A stretch of DNA of 64,000 nt, taken from Ancylomarina sp048268005 (GTDB lineage Bacteria; Bacteroidota; Bacteroidia; Bacteroidales; Marinifilaceae). Position numbers and translations under genes: made by a program. Shown piece after piece: positions 10,849 through 18,470 of this stretch (positions within the stretch are counted from its first letter, which is position 1; each line of letters opens with the position of its first letter). The notes beneath the pieces were generated by a model. That model had not been told where the DNA came from and did not search any database. It saw only the letters and a program-made list of their open reading frames with translations. The stretch spans positions 362,676 through 426,675 of the forward strand of contig JBLWWJ010000004.1 in assembly GCA_048268005.1 (NCBI GenBank). The letters run 5' to 3'.

Positions 10849-12513
10849 TTAGTTGTATACTTCTCCACCGGCCTCCATGAACTCTTTTTGTTTTTGTTCT
10901 TTTTTTGCGGCCATATCACGAACATCACGGCTGGCTTTCATTGAGCAGAAATGTTCACCACACATGGAGCAAAAGTGCGATTGCTTAGAGCCCTCATCAG
11001 GTAATGTTTCATCGTGGAATTGCATAGCGGTGTCAGGATCCAATGAAATACAGAATTGATCTTTCCAGCGGAACTCGAAACGTGCCTTACTCATGGCATT
11101 GTCACGAACCTGTGCTCCCACGATTCCTTTAGCTAAATCGGATGCATGAGCAGCCAGTTTGTAGGTAATCACACCAACCTTTACGTCATCTTTATTTGGT
11201 AAGCCTAAGTGCTCTTTAGGTGTTACGTAACAAAGCATAGCCGTTCCAAACCATCCAATCATAGCACCACCAATTGCAGATGTAATATGATCGTAACCAG
11301 GAGCAATATCGGTTGTGATAGGGCCTAAAGTATAAAATGGAGCATTGTGACAATACTTCTCCTGCAAGTCCATATTCTCCTTAATCTTATGCATTGGTAC
11401 ATGACCAGGACCTTCTATCATCACCTGAACGCCTTTATCCCAAGCTCGCTGGCAAAGTTCTCCTAAGGTTTCCAGTTCTGCAATTTGAGCTCTGTCATTG
11501 GCATCCGCAATTGATCCCGGACGAAGACCATCGCCTAATGAAATGGCGATATCGTACTTAGCCATGATATCACAAATTTCATCGAAATGCGTATATAAAA
11601 AGCTTTCCTGATGATGGAACATACACCACTTAGCCATTATGGCACCACCACGTGAAACAATACCTGTAGTTCGTTTAACGGTGTGACGAATATGTCGCCA
11701 AAGTAGTCCTGCATGAATTGTGAAGTAATCAACGCCCTGCTCGGCTTGTTCAATTAAAGTTTCTTTATAGGCTTCCCAGTTAAGGTCTTCGGATTTACCT
11801 TGTACTTTCTCTAAAGCCTGATACAAAGGCACTGTTCCAACTGGGACAGGTGAGTTACGAAGAATCCACTCACGAGTTTGGTGAATGTTCTTTCCAGTAC
11901 TTAAATCCATGATGGTATCAGCGCCCCAACGGTAAGCCCATACAGCTTTTTCAACCTCCTTGTCAATACTGGAATCCACAGGAGAGTTACCAATATTTGC
12001 ATTAATCTTAGTTAGAAAATTACGACCAATAATCATCGGTTCACTTTCCGGATGCTTGATGTTAGCAGGAATGATTGCACGTCCACTTGCAATCTCTTCT
12101 CTTACAAATTCAGGTGTAACCAATTTCTCACTATTCTGCAATTGCTCTTCTGTTAATCCCTGATTTTCACGTATCGCAACGTATTCCATCTCAGGTGTAA
12201 TAATTCCTTTACGTGCAAAATACATCTGAGTTTGATTTGGCTCATCTTTTCTGGTATCAATCCAAGCTTGTCTGATTTTTTCTAAGCCTTTATTTAGGTC
12301 AATTTCGATTTTTGGATCTGTATAGGGACCAGAAGTATCATAAACGGTTAAAGGGGCATTCTCTTCAAGGGTTCCATCAGAGTTTCGAGTTTGACTCAGT
12401 TTAATTTGACGCATGGCAACGTTTACGCCATCTATTTCGCCTTTAATATAGATTTTTTTCGAGTTTGGGAATTCATCCCTTGATATCAGTTTATTAATGT
12501 CTGTTTTATTCAT
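10849..12513 (-). CDS. thiC: Phosphomethylpyrimidine synthase ThiC
   Basis: Radical-SAM enzyme that rearranges aminoimidazole ribotide into hydroxymethylpyrimidine phosphate, the pyrimidine half of thiamin; cytosolic. The 554-residue length fits bacterial ThiC. Visible signatures are NIGNSP in the N-terminal half, IHAGLLWRHI, MIEGPGHVPMHKI, LGPITTDIAPGYDHITSA and the C-terminal cluster CSMCGEHFC (Cys515, Cys518, Cys523), which binds the catalytic 4Fe-4S cluster. It is the last gene of the thi operon, 192 bp after thiF, across a spacer holding an octamer repeat array. It shares TPP riboswitch control if the transcript reads through; a local promoter is not excluded. Confidence 0.98.
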   Translation of the reverse strand: MNKTDINKLISRDEFPNSKKIYIKGEIDGVNVAMRQIKLSQTRNSDGTLEENAPLTVYDTSGPYTDPKIEIDLNKGLEKIRQAWIDTRKDEPNQTQMYFARKGIITPEMEYVAIRENQGLTEEQLQNSEKLVTPEFVREEIASGRAIIPANIKHPESEPMIIGRNFLTKINANIGNSPVDSSIDKEVEKAVWAYRWGADTIMDLSTGKNIHQTREWILRNSPVPVGTVPLYQALEKVQGKSEDLNWEAYKETLIEQAEQGVDYFTIHAGLLWRHIRHTVKRTTGIVSRGGAIMAKWCMFHHQESFLYTHFDEICDIMAKYDIAISLGDGLRPGSIADANDRAQIAELETLGELCQRAWDKGVQVMIEGPGHVPMHKIKENMDLQEKYCHNAPFYTLGPITTDIAPGYDHITSAIGGAMIGWFGTAMLCYVTPKEHLGLPNKDDVKVGVITYKLAAHASDLAKGIVGAQVRDNAMSKARFEFRWKDQFCISLDPDTAMQFHDETLPDEGSKQSHFCSMCGEHFCSMKASRDVRDMAAKKEQKQKEFMEAGGEVYN

Positions 12514-12595
12514 CTTATGTTTTTATTTAGTATTTATTTAAAAATCAAAATGCCGAAAAACCATATTTCGATTATCAGTGGTTTCTCGTATTTTC

Positions 12596-12654
12596 GTCTA
12601 ACAGTCTAACAGTCTAACAGTCTAACAGTCTAACAGTCTAACAGTCTAACAGTC
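12596..12654. repeat. Octamer tandem repeat (ACAGTCTA) in the thiF-thiC spacer
   Basis: Six perfect copies of ACAGTCTA fill 12601-12648, with partial units on both sides. On the operon's mRNA strand the unit reads TAGACTGT. The same octamer forms a second array in the thiH-thiF spacer. There is no reading frame through it. Confidence 0.95.
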
Positions 12655-12705
12655 AGTAGCTGGTTCTCCTTTTTACTTTACCCTTGATTTTTTATCCTAG
12701 AACCT

Positions 12706-13437
12706 TTATTTACCAATTCGTAGTTTACGGCTGCTTAAATCCAGAGTATTATAAAGCAATAACTCTCCATCAAGCACATGTCCAATTCCTGTAATCATTT
12801 TAATAGCTTCGGTGGCTTGCATCAAACCGATTAAACCAGGTAATACAGGAAGAACACCAATGCTTTTCCCATCAGAAAGGGGGACTTGCGATGGCGCTTC
12901 AGGATACAGATCGCTATATTGGGTTTGGCTCTTATAGTTGAAAACTGAAAGCTGACCTGCATATTCAAAGATGGAAGCATAAACCCAAGGACGCGATGCT
13001 TCTTGTGATGCTTTGCAAATGATATAGCGTGTTTCGAAATTGTCGCAGGCGTCGATGATTAAATCGTATTGGCTAAAAAGTTCCACAGCATTAGTAGCAC
13101 TCAAACGGTAGTTGTATGCTTCGATTTTAATGTTTGGATTTTGTTCCTTAAGTTTTCGTGCACTTACGTCTACCTTGTATTGACCTTTATCCTTCTCATC
13201 GAACATGATTTGCCTTTGCAGGTTACTTACTTCAATTACATCACCATCCATAATGCCCAAACAGCCAATGCCAGATGAGCAGAGATATTTTAGTAGGGGA
13301 GAAGCTAAACCTCCTGAACCGATCACCAAAATGCGAGCTTGTTTCAATTTAAGTTGAGCTTCTTCACCAAAATCGGGAAGTATGATTTGGCGATGGTAAC
13401 GGTTTTGTTCTTCGATATTTAATTCAGTCATATTCAC
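12706..13437 (-). CDS. thiF: ThiF/MoeB/HesA-family adenylyltransferase
   Basis: E1-like enzyme expected to adenylate the C-terminal Gly-Gly of ThiS so that it can carry sulfur. The nucleotide-binding GSGGLASPLLKYL, the DGDVIEVSNLQRQI segment and the DACDNFETR motif are present, and the length (243 aa) is normal. Odd feature: the two CxxC pairs that bind zinc in typical ThiF/MoeB proteins are missing. The place usually held by CYRC reads TQYSDLYP, the second pair's region is gone as the protein stops at SSRKLRIGK, and there is no cysteine after the ICKAS segment. MoeB or HesA remain possible, but the operon context favours ThiF. It is separated from thiH and thiC by 171 and 192 bp repeat-bearing spacers. 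Confidence 0.88.
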   Translation of the reverse strand: MNMTELNIEEQNRYHRQIILPDFGEEAQLKLKQARILVIGSGGLASPLLKYLCSSGIGCLGIMDGDVIEVSNLQRQIMFDEKDKGQYKVDVSARKLKEQNPNIKIEAYNYRLSATNAVELFSQYDLIIDACDNFETRYIICKASQEASRPWVYASIFEYAGQLSVFNYKSQTQYSDLYPEAPSQVPLSDGKSIGVLPVLPGLIGLMQATEAIKMITGIGHVLDGELLLYNTLDLSSRKLRIGK

Positions 13438-13445
13438 TTCTTTTT

Positions 13446-13522
13446 CAGTCTAACAGTCTAACAGTCTAACAGTCTAACAGTCTAACAGTCTAACAGTCTA
13501 ACAGTCTAATAGTCTAATAGTC
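13446..13522. repeat. Octamer tandem repeat (ACAGTCTA) in the thiH-thiF spacer
   Basis: A partial unit at 13446-13452, seven perfect ACAGTCTA copies at 13453-13508, one ATAGTCTA variant and a final partial unit. It lies just upstream of the thiF start on the minus strand and uses the same octamer as the array at 12596-12654. Confidence 0.95.
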
Positions 13523-13543
13523 AAGTGGCTTTGTGTGTTTTTA

Positions 13544-13597
13544 CTTTATCCTTTTAAACTTTGTACTCTTTAACCTTTATCCTTGTCTACTTTATCC
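13544..13597. repeat. CTTTATCC word cluster before the thiH stop
   Basis: CTTTATCC occurs at 13544, 13575 and 13590 within a pyrimidine-rich run (GGATAAAG on the mRNA strand). Related words (CTTTACCC, TTTATCCT) lie at 12676-12698 by the thiF stop, and TTTATCC/CTTTATCC at 28622-28644 by the rnfC stop. Function unknown. Confidence 0.6.
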
Positions 13598-13608
13598 TTA
13601 TCACAGTC

Positions 13609-14715
13609 TTACATAAACTTATCCCAGTCTTTCCAAACTGCCTCGTATTCGTTATTGTGAAGCATGCTTGCAATTTCTTTAGGACTTCTCTGATCAGAGA
13701 CTTCGAACTGTTCCAAGGCTTTAGTGTGTACGGCATAGCCTCCAGGTTCGGTTTTTGAACCTGCACTCATTGCTGTAACGCCCAACTTGAAAATATTGTC
13801 TCGAAAGTTTTGTGTTTCTCTGGTTGAAAGAGATAGTTCCACTTCCTGATTAAGCAAACGGAAGGCGCAAATGACCTGCAATAGTTCTCTGTCAGATATT
13901 TCCATATTAGGTTGAAAACCTCCGGCATTGGGGCGAAGTCGGGGAAAAGAAATAGAGTAGCGACTCTTCCAATACTGTTTTTCCAAGTAGGATAGGTGAA
14001 GAGCAATATGCCAAATGTCGGCACGCCAATCTTCCAATCCCAGAAGGCATCCCAATCCTATTTTGTGTATTCCTGCTTTCCCTAAACGATCAGGCGTTTC
14101 AAGTCGATACTGAAAATTGGATTTTTTTCCAGCAGGGTGGTAGTTCTTGTAGTTCTCTTTATGGTAGGTTTCCTGATAAATATATACCGCGTGTAAGCCT
14201 GTCTGAATCAGTTGTTGATATTCATCTGTACTCATAGGTTGAACTTCGACAGATATCTGTGAGAAATGAGGTCGCAATATTTCTATGGCACGCATTAAAT
14301 AATCAAAGCCTGCTTTTTTCTGATGCTCGCCCGTAACCAAAAGTAAATGATCAAACCCCATTTCCTTTATCGCCTTAGCCTCCTTTAAGATTTGCTCTTC
14401 GCTTAAAGTGACACGTTCTATTTTGTTTTGATGACCAAAACCACAATAAACACAAGAGTTGGAGCAGGTATTCGATAGGTATAAGGGGACATAAAGCTGA
14501 ATGGTTTTACCAAAGCGTTTTTGTGTCTCTTCCATGCTTTTGCGAGCCATTTCCTCAAGAAAAGGAGTAGCCGCAGGCGAGATTAGAGCTTTAAAATCTT
14601 CAAGATTACATGACGTTTTGTTCAAAGCTTGACGAATATCCTGTTCTGTTTTAGAATAGATGCCTGCTTTTATACTGTCCCAGTCGTATTGCTTTAAGGT
14701 TTCGAAAAAACTCAT
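13609..14715 (-). CDS. thiH: 2-iminoacetate synthase ThiH
   Basis: Radical-SAM lyase that cleaves tyrosine to dehydroglycine (2-iminoacetate) and p-cresol, feeding thiazole synthesis by ThiG. The CxxxCxxC cluster is seen in NTCSNSCVYCGFG near residue 86, and the 368-residue length fits ThiH. The C-terminal segment AMSAGSKTEPGGYAVH, typical of ThiH, is present. Having ThiH rather than the glycine oxidase ThiO points to the anaerobic-type route. It starts 2 nt after the thiG stop, so the two are probably translationally coupled. A 171-bp spacer separates it from thiF. Confidence 0.97.
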   Translation of the reverse strand: MSFFETLKQYDWDSIKAGIYSKTEQDIRQALNKTSCNLEDFKALISPAATPFLEEMARKSMEETQKRFGKTIQLYVPLYLSNTCSNSCVYCGFGHQNKIERVTLSEEQILKEAKAIKEMGFDHLLLVTGEHQKKAGFDYLMRAIEILRPHFSQISVEVQPMSTDEYQQLIQTGLHAVYIYQETYHKENYKNYHPAGKKSNFQYRLETPDRLGKAGIHKIGLGCLLGLEDWRADIWHIALHLSYLEKQYWKSRYSISFPRLRPNAGGFQPNMEISDRELLQVICAFRLLNQEVELSLSTRETQNFRDNIFKLGVTAMSAGSKTEPGGYAVHTKALEQFEVSDQRSPKEIASMLHNNEYEAVWKDWDKFM

Positions 14716-14717
14716 AC

Positions 14718-15488
14718 TTACAGGTTTAAAAATGAAGTTAAAGGGCTGCTGGCTTCTGCTACATTTAGCTGAGATCCAAGTTTTGCTTCAAAAGCCATGC
14801 GCCCTGCTTCTACGGCTAGTTTGAATGCTTCGGCCATTTTCACAGGGTCATTAGCAACTGCAATCGCCGTGTTAACCAATACAGCATCGGCACCCATTTC
14901 CATAGCTTCGGCTGCATGACTTGGAGCACCAATACCAGCATCCACAACCACAGGAACATTAGCTTGTTCAATAATGATTTTGATGAACTCACGAGTGATG
15001 AGGCCTTTGTTGCTTCCAATAGGTGAGCCTAATGGCATAACAGCGGCAGAACCGGCTTCTTCCAGTTGTTTAGCCAGGATAGGATCGGCCTGCATATATG
15101 GCAAAACGATGAAACCTTTTTTTGCCAATTCCTCGCAGGCTTTCAAGGTTTCTACCGTATCAGCAAGTAAGTATTTAGGATCTGGATGAATCTCAAGTTT
15201 TAGCCAGTTGGTTTCCAGAGCTTCTCTGGCCAATTCAGCTGCAAATACCGCTTCCTTAGCGGTTCGTACGCCTGAAGTATTGGGTAATAACCTGAAACGA
15301 TTAGCATCGATGTGTTTTAAGATATCGTCATCAGGATTTTGAATATCTACCCGGCGAAGTGCTGTGGTTACCATTTCGCTGCCCGAAGCCATAAGTGCTT
15401 CTTCCATAAGTTTATTGGAACTGAATTTACCAGTTCCAAGGAACAGTCGAGAATTGAATTCTTGATCTGCTATCGTTAATTTTTGCAT
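14718..15488 (-). CDS. thiG: Thiazole synthase ThiG
   Basis: Condenses deoxyxylulose-5-phosphate, dehydroglycine and ThiS-thiocarboxylate sulfur into the thiazole phosphate of thiamin, working in a complex with ThiS and ThiH. It is a TIM-barrel of 256 residues. The family signatures SRLFLGTGKFSS at the N-terminus, LPNTSGVRTAKEAV, LKLEIHPDPKYLLAD, PVVVDAGIGAPSHAAEAMEMG and GADAVLVNTAIA are all visible. Its start overlaps the end of the upstream ThiE fusion gene by 13 nt. Confidence 0.98.
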   Translation of the reverse strand: MQKLTIADQEFNSRLFLGTGKFSSNKLMEEALMASGSEMVTTALRRVDIQNPDDDILKHIDANRFRLLPNTSGVRTAKEAVFAAELAREALETNWLKLEIHPDPKYLLADTVETLKACEELAKKGFIVLPYMQADPILAKQLEEAGSAAVMPLGSPIGSNKGLITREFIKIIIEQANVPVVVDAGIGAPSHAAEAMEMGADAVLVNTAIAVANDPVKMAEAFKLAVEAGRMAFEAKLGSQLNVAEASSPLTSFLNL

Positions 15489-16738
15489 AATTGGGGGTTT
15501 ATGTGTTTGAGGTAATTTTCTGTTGTTGTTTTAGGATTATCCGCCAATGTGACAGAGGATGAAAGAGCAATACCATGAAGCCTACAAGCCATTAATTCAG
15601 AAACATCATCAATTTCAATTCCACCTATGGCGACAATGGGAAGTTTAATGCCCTCTTTTTTACATTGCTGGACAATACTTGAGTAGCCTTGCAAACCCAG
15701 AGTTGGTGCCAGGTTCTTCTTAGTGTTGGTAAATCGAAAAGGTCCAAGTCCGATATAGTCAACTCCCGCTTGATAGAGCTTCCGAATATCATCCATATTA
15801 TTGGCTGTACCTCCAATGATATAATTAGGGCCAAGTAATTGTCTGGCGCGCTGAGGAGGCATATCGGCTTTGCCAAGATGTAACCCATGTGCTCCCATTT
15901 CTTTTACCAGATGCACATGATCGTTTAGGATAAATGTGGCTTGGTATTGGTGACAGATTTCAGAAGCTTGCTTCCCAAGTTTCATTATTTCTTCATCAGT
16001 TTTATTTTTTAATCGAAGCTGAATCCAATCGGCACCAGCTTGGCAAACCTGATGAATTTGTTCCAGTTCGTTCTGCGGTGAAAAATCGTTTGTGATGAAC
16101 TGAAAACTCGAAATAACTTTAGGCATATGTCTATTATTTAGGCTTGATTGTATGTGTTGAAACCGTTTAACTATAACCCTTGGACTAATGGTGTTGCCCT
16201 GCCAAATACTGCCTAGCAATGCACAACCTGAAAAGCCAACGTCCATGCATGTTTTGAGGTTCTCACTATGAATTCCACCAAGGGCTATACAGTTCCTGAT
16301 TTCCGGATGGTCCTGGAAAAAAGTCTGCATTTCATCGGCATAAAAAGCCGATGGGTAGCCTGTTTTTGATATGGAATTGAAGATGGGACTCAGAAAAATG
16401 TAGTCGTGTGTTTTGTAATAGTTTAAAACCTCAAGAGGTGTATGACAAGATCTGCTACGTGTTAATTTACTGTCATAGATTGAATCATCTTCATTATGAC
16501 AGTTGCTTTTAAAATGAATACCTCCCAAGTTAAATTCTTTGGCTAACAGATGGTGCTGATGAAGCACCAAACGCAAGTGGTATTTCTCGGGTAAGGCACC
16601 GATCATACTCCGTAAATCAGAATAGCTTGCATGAGGTTTACGAATATGCAATTTCTGAAGACCTGACTCAAAAAGAGCTTCCCATAGGTGTACTTCAGCC
16701 GGAAAGTTGTTTTCTGGCGTGATGACAATAAGGTTCAT
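15476..16738 (-). CDS. thiE: Fused TenI-like / thiamin-phosphate synthase (ThiE)
   Basis: Two ThiE-type TIM barrels in one 420-residue frame. The C-terminal half (about 205-420) looks like active ThiE, which joins the pyrimidine and thiazole moieties into thiamin phosphate: ADWIQLRLK, FILNDHVHLV, GLHLGKADMP, YIGLGPFRFTNTKKN and IVAIGGI. The N-terminal half (1-204) is a degenerate copy: LHIRKPH, LVLHQHHLLA where ThiE has its Asn-Asp, IFLSPIFNSISK and IALGGIHSENL. This resembles TenI, the thiazole tautomerase. In many relatives these are two genes. Met205 (codon at 16124-16126) could act as an internal start and give a free ThiE. It follows thiS by 30 bp. Confidence 0.92.
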   Translation of the reverse strand: MNLIVITPENNFPAEVHLWEALFESGLQKLHIRKPHASYSDLRSMIGALPEKYHLRLVLHQHHLLAKEFNLGGIHFKSNCHNEDDSIYDSKLTRSRSCHTPLEVLNYYKTHDYIFLSPIFNSISKTGYPSAFYADEMQTFFQDHPEIRNCIALGGIHSENLKTCMDVGFSGCALLGSIWQGNTISPRVIVKRFQHIQSSLNNRHMPKVISSFQFITNDFSPQNELEQIHQVCQAGADWIQLRLKNKTDEEIMKLGKQASEICHQYQATFILNDHVHLVKEMGAHGLHLGKADMPPQRARQLLGPNYIIGGTANNMDDIRKLYQAGVDYIGLGPFRFTNTKKNLAPTLGLQGYSSIVQQCKKEGIKLPIVAIGGIEIDDVSELMACRLHGIALSSSVTLADNPKTTTENYLKHINPQLCKN

Positions 16739-16768
16739 AGATATTTGTTTAGTTGATAAATAATAGAA

Positions 16769-16969
16769 TCAACCACCCTGAGTGGCACGAATCAACAAAA
16801 CATGATCATCTTCATTTAAGAGGTGATTATCCCACTGGCTGGCAGGAATAATTTCTTGCCCAATGGCAATGGCAATACCTTTAGTTGGTGATTTAAGCTG
16901 AGCTAGCAGCTGGGAAATATTAGATTGTTTGGCAATTTGCACACAATCGTCATTTACAAAAACCTTCAT
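16769..16969 (-). CDS. thiS: Sulfur carrier protein ThiS
   Basis: A 66-residue ubiquitin-like protein ending in ATQGG. The C-terminal glycine is adenylated by ThiF and converted to a thiocarboxylate, which donates sulfur to ThiG. I chose the start at MKVFVNDD. A longer open frame back to 17038 would put part of the coding region inside the proximal TPP aptamer and adds 23 residues foreign to the family. It is the first gene of the operon, so the riboswitches act immediately upstream of its start. Confidence 0.95.
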   Translation of the reverse strand: MKVFVNDDCVQIAKQSNISQLLAQLKSPTKGIAIAIGQEIIPASQWDNHLLNEDDHVLLIRATQGG

Positions 16970-17015
16970 ACAAGTTCGTTTTGTAGTAAATGAGAAGAGG
17001 CTTTTTGCCAATTTG

Positions 17016-17091
17016 TTGATATTCCTACGTCGGTACAATCCGCATCAGGTTATGAGGGTATCATCTCAGCCCATAGGGCACCCCTTATCAA
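17016..17091 (-). promoter_or_regulatory. TPP riboswitch, proximal aptamer (THI element)
   Basis: On the minus strand: a P1 arm TTGATA (17091-17086), GGGGTGCC, a short P3 hairpin (GCCC-TAT-GGGC), the pyrimidine-binding CTGAGATGATACCC, then AACCTGATGCGGATTGTACC and GACGTAGGAATATCAA, which closes P1. All conserved blocks of the TPP aptamer are present in order. It sits 46 nt before the thiS ATG, placing it to control thiS translation or leader termination. Confidence 0.95.
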
Positions 17092-17151
17092 TTACTAAGT
17101 TCAAAAAATAAAATGTGTGTTTTACAGAAGGCTGGTAAGCAGAAATAATAA

Positions 17152-17361
17152 GTATTAACTCCCTTCGTCGGCATTATCCGAATCAGGTTTTTAAGGGTAT
17201 AATCTCAGCCTGTTGTTTAATACCGATTAGCAATCAGATTGAGTAACGTTTTCGTTAATCTCAATTTACATGACTGATTGTCTATCGGCATTATACCATT
17301 AAAAAAAGTGAATTAAATATCACAAGCTTTAATGAAATGGTATAAGGCACCCCCGTAAAAC
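17152..17361 (-). promoter_or_regulatory. TPP riboswitch, distal aptamer with a 135-nt P3 expansion
   Basis: Minus-strand order: GGGGGTGCC (17354-17346), a 135-nt insert (17345-17211), GGCTGAGATTATACCC (17210-17195), AAAAACCTGATTCGGATAAT, then GCCGACGAAGGGAG. The core matches the TPP aptamer. The insert falls exactly at the P3 arm and folds by eye into two helices: a perfect 10-bp inverted repeat 17291-17300/17336-17345, and a stacked hairpin 17223-17237/17274-17288 capped by 17238-17243/17260-17265 and 17244-17248/17253-17257 with a TTTT loop. It lies about 60 nt upstream of the proximal aptamer. Confidence 0.9.
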
Positions 17362-17366
17362 GTTGT

Positions 17367-17374
17367 CAAATGTA
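17367..17374 (-). promoter_or_regulatory. Promoter -7 box of the thi operon
   Basis: TACATTTG on the minus strand fits the Bacteroidota -7 consensus TAnnTTTG. It ends about 6 nt before the first paired bases of the distal TPP aptamer, so transcription would start right at the aptamer. No clear TTG box was seen upstream at the usual distance. Confidence 0.6.
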
Positions 17375-17416
17375 TGGAAATATTTTAAGAATAAAAGCTT
17401 AAGTCTATTTTTTTAG

Positions 17417-17482
17417 ACGCTGATTGAATATGATATTTATAAGATTGCTTCTTTATCATATTTGATCATTATAAACCAGCGT
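17417..17482. repeat. Long imperfect inverted repeat upstream of the thi promoter
   Basis: ACGCTG (17417-17422) pairs with CAGCGT (17477-17482), and AATATGATA (17427-17435) with TATCATATT (17454-17462), leaving an 18-nt loop. No T run follows on either strand, so it is not a standard terminator. It lies between the small HTH gene and the thi promoter. Confidence 0.55.
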
Positions 17483-17494
17483 TAAAATATGAAT

Positions 17495-17713
17495 CTATTT
17501 TTTAGTCTTTTTAACGGATGTTAGTTCCATTTTTCTGATTCGGGCACGAATAGCGCCTTTGGTTCGCTTAAGCTTAATAGCCATATCACCAACCGAAACG
17601 CCATCGAAAAATAGATTGATCATTTCATCATCATCTTTGCGTGTCCATTGCTTATAAGCTTCTTTATTATCTTTTTTAATTCGCTTAATCTTATCAAAGT
17701 TGTCCTGATTCAT
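17495..17713 (-). CDS. Small helix-turn-helix (SANT/Myb-like) protein
   Basis: A 72-residue basic protein of unknown role. After a lysine-rich N-terminus it reads WTRKDDDEMINLFF, then GVSVGDMAIKLKRTKGAIRARI. This matches a helix-turn-helix of the kind found in Myb/SANT-like and UvrD-tail DNA-binding modules, so DNA binding is likely. It is transcribed on the same strand as the thi operon and lies directly upstream of its promoter, though nothing shows that it regulates thi. It ends with the basic tail SVKKTKK. Confidence 0.75.
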   Translation of the reverse strand: MNQDNFDKIKRIKKDNKEAYKQWTRKDDDEMINLFFDGVSVGDMAIKLKRTKGAIRARIRKMELTSVKKTKK

Positions 17714-17853
17714 CTTGTGCTTTTTGTTGTTATATCTGCTTATGGACTGTAAAGGTAAGCAGAAGTATTTAGTTTGTAATTTTTGAAACTTAATGATAAG
17801 TATAAAAAGAGATGTATGTCTTTTTTGTATTTGTTAATGAGTTGTTATATTCC

Positions 17854-17884
17854 TTGGAAATATGTTTAGTAAATGATAGGTTTG
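17854..17884 (+). promoter_or_regulatory. Promoter for the OB lipoprotein/PepSY pair
   Basis: TTG at 17854-17856, a 20-bp spacer and TAGGTTTG at 17877-17884 fit the Bacteroidota TTG-N17-23-TAnnTTTG pattern. The start codon at 17931 would leave a leader of about 40 nt. Confidence 0.6.
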
Positions 17885-17930
17885 TTAGACAAAACAAACA
17901 ATCAAACAAATCATTAACCCTAAATCTAAA

Positions 17931-18470
17931 ATGATGAAATATTTAAGTTTATTGGCACTTTGCCTAAGCATTATGTCATGTAATTTCACACAATCGAAAT
18001 CAGAAACTAAGAAAAATGAACCAGCTACTATTTCACAAGCAAAAGCAGCAACTCTAAACATTAATCAGGTGATGGAAGTGGCTGCTGATAAAGTTGGTCA
18101 GGAGATTACTTTTAAGGGAACGGTTAACCATGTGTGTGCTCATTCGGGTAAGCGTTGTATTCTAAAAAATGCTGATGGTAATTTGTCTTTACGTGTTGAG
18201 GCAACAGGTGAGCTAGAAGGTTTTAATAAAGAAATTGCTGGTAATGATTTATTAGTGAAAGGAATTTTACGTGAGAAAAGATTAGCGACCAGTGAAATTG
18301 ATGAGTGGGAAACAGAAGTGAAGGCAAAGCATCAAGATGAAGAAGGTGGAAAACATTGCAGCTCTGAAATGGCTAACATCAAAGAAATGCGTGATTGGAT
18401 GAAAGCCAACAATAAAGATTACTATGCGATTTATTATGTAGACGGAACAAGTTATGAAGTTGTGGAGTAA
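17931..18470 (+). CDS. Lipoprotein with an OB-type domain, function unknown
   Basis: A 179-residue predicted lipoprotein. The signal peptide ends in a lipobox LSIMSC with the acylated cysteine at about residue 17. The mature part has a linker, then a segment of OB-fold character: VGQEITFKGTVNHVCAHSGKRC, continuing with LVKGILRE. Its two cysteines (VCAHSGKRC), plus HC near the C-terminus, suggest a metal or redox role, but that is a guess. It overlaps the PepSY-type membrane gene by 17 nt, so the two probably act together in the envelope. Confidence 0.82.
   Translation: MMKYLSLLALCLSIMSCNFTQSKSETKKNEPATISQAKAATLNINQVMEVAADKVGQEITFKGTVNHVCAHSGKRCILKNADGNLSLRVEATGELEGFNKEIAGNDLLVKGILREKRLATSEIDEWETEVKAKHQDEEGGKHCSSEMANIKEMRDWMKANNKDYYAIYYVDGTSYEVVE

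Noticed and set aside
12596..13522. Octamer arrays as a CRISPR array
   Set aside because: Units of 8 bp are directly adjacent without spacers, and no cas gene is near.
16970..17038. Longer ThiS with 23 extra N-terminal residues
   Set aside because: The extra codons overlap the proximal TPP aptamer, and ThiS proteins start at the MKVFVND-like strand.
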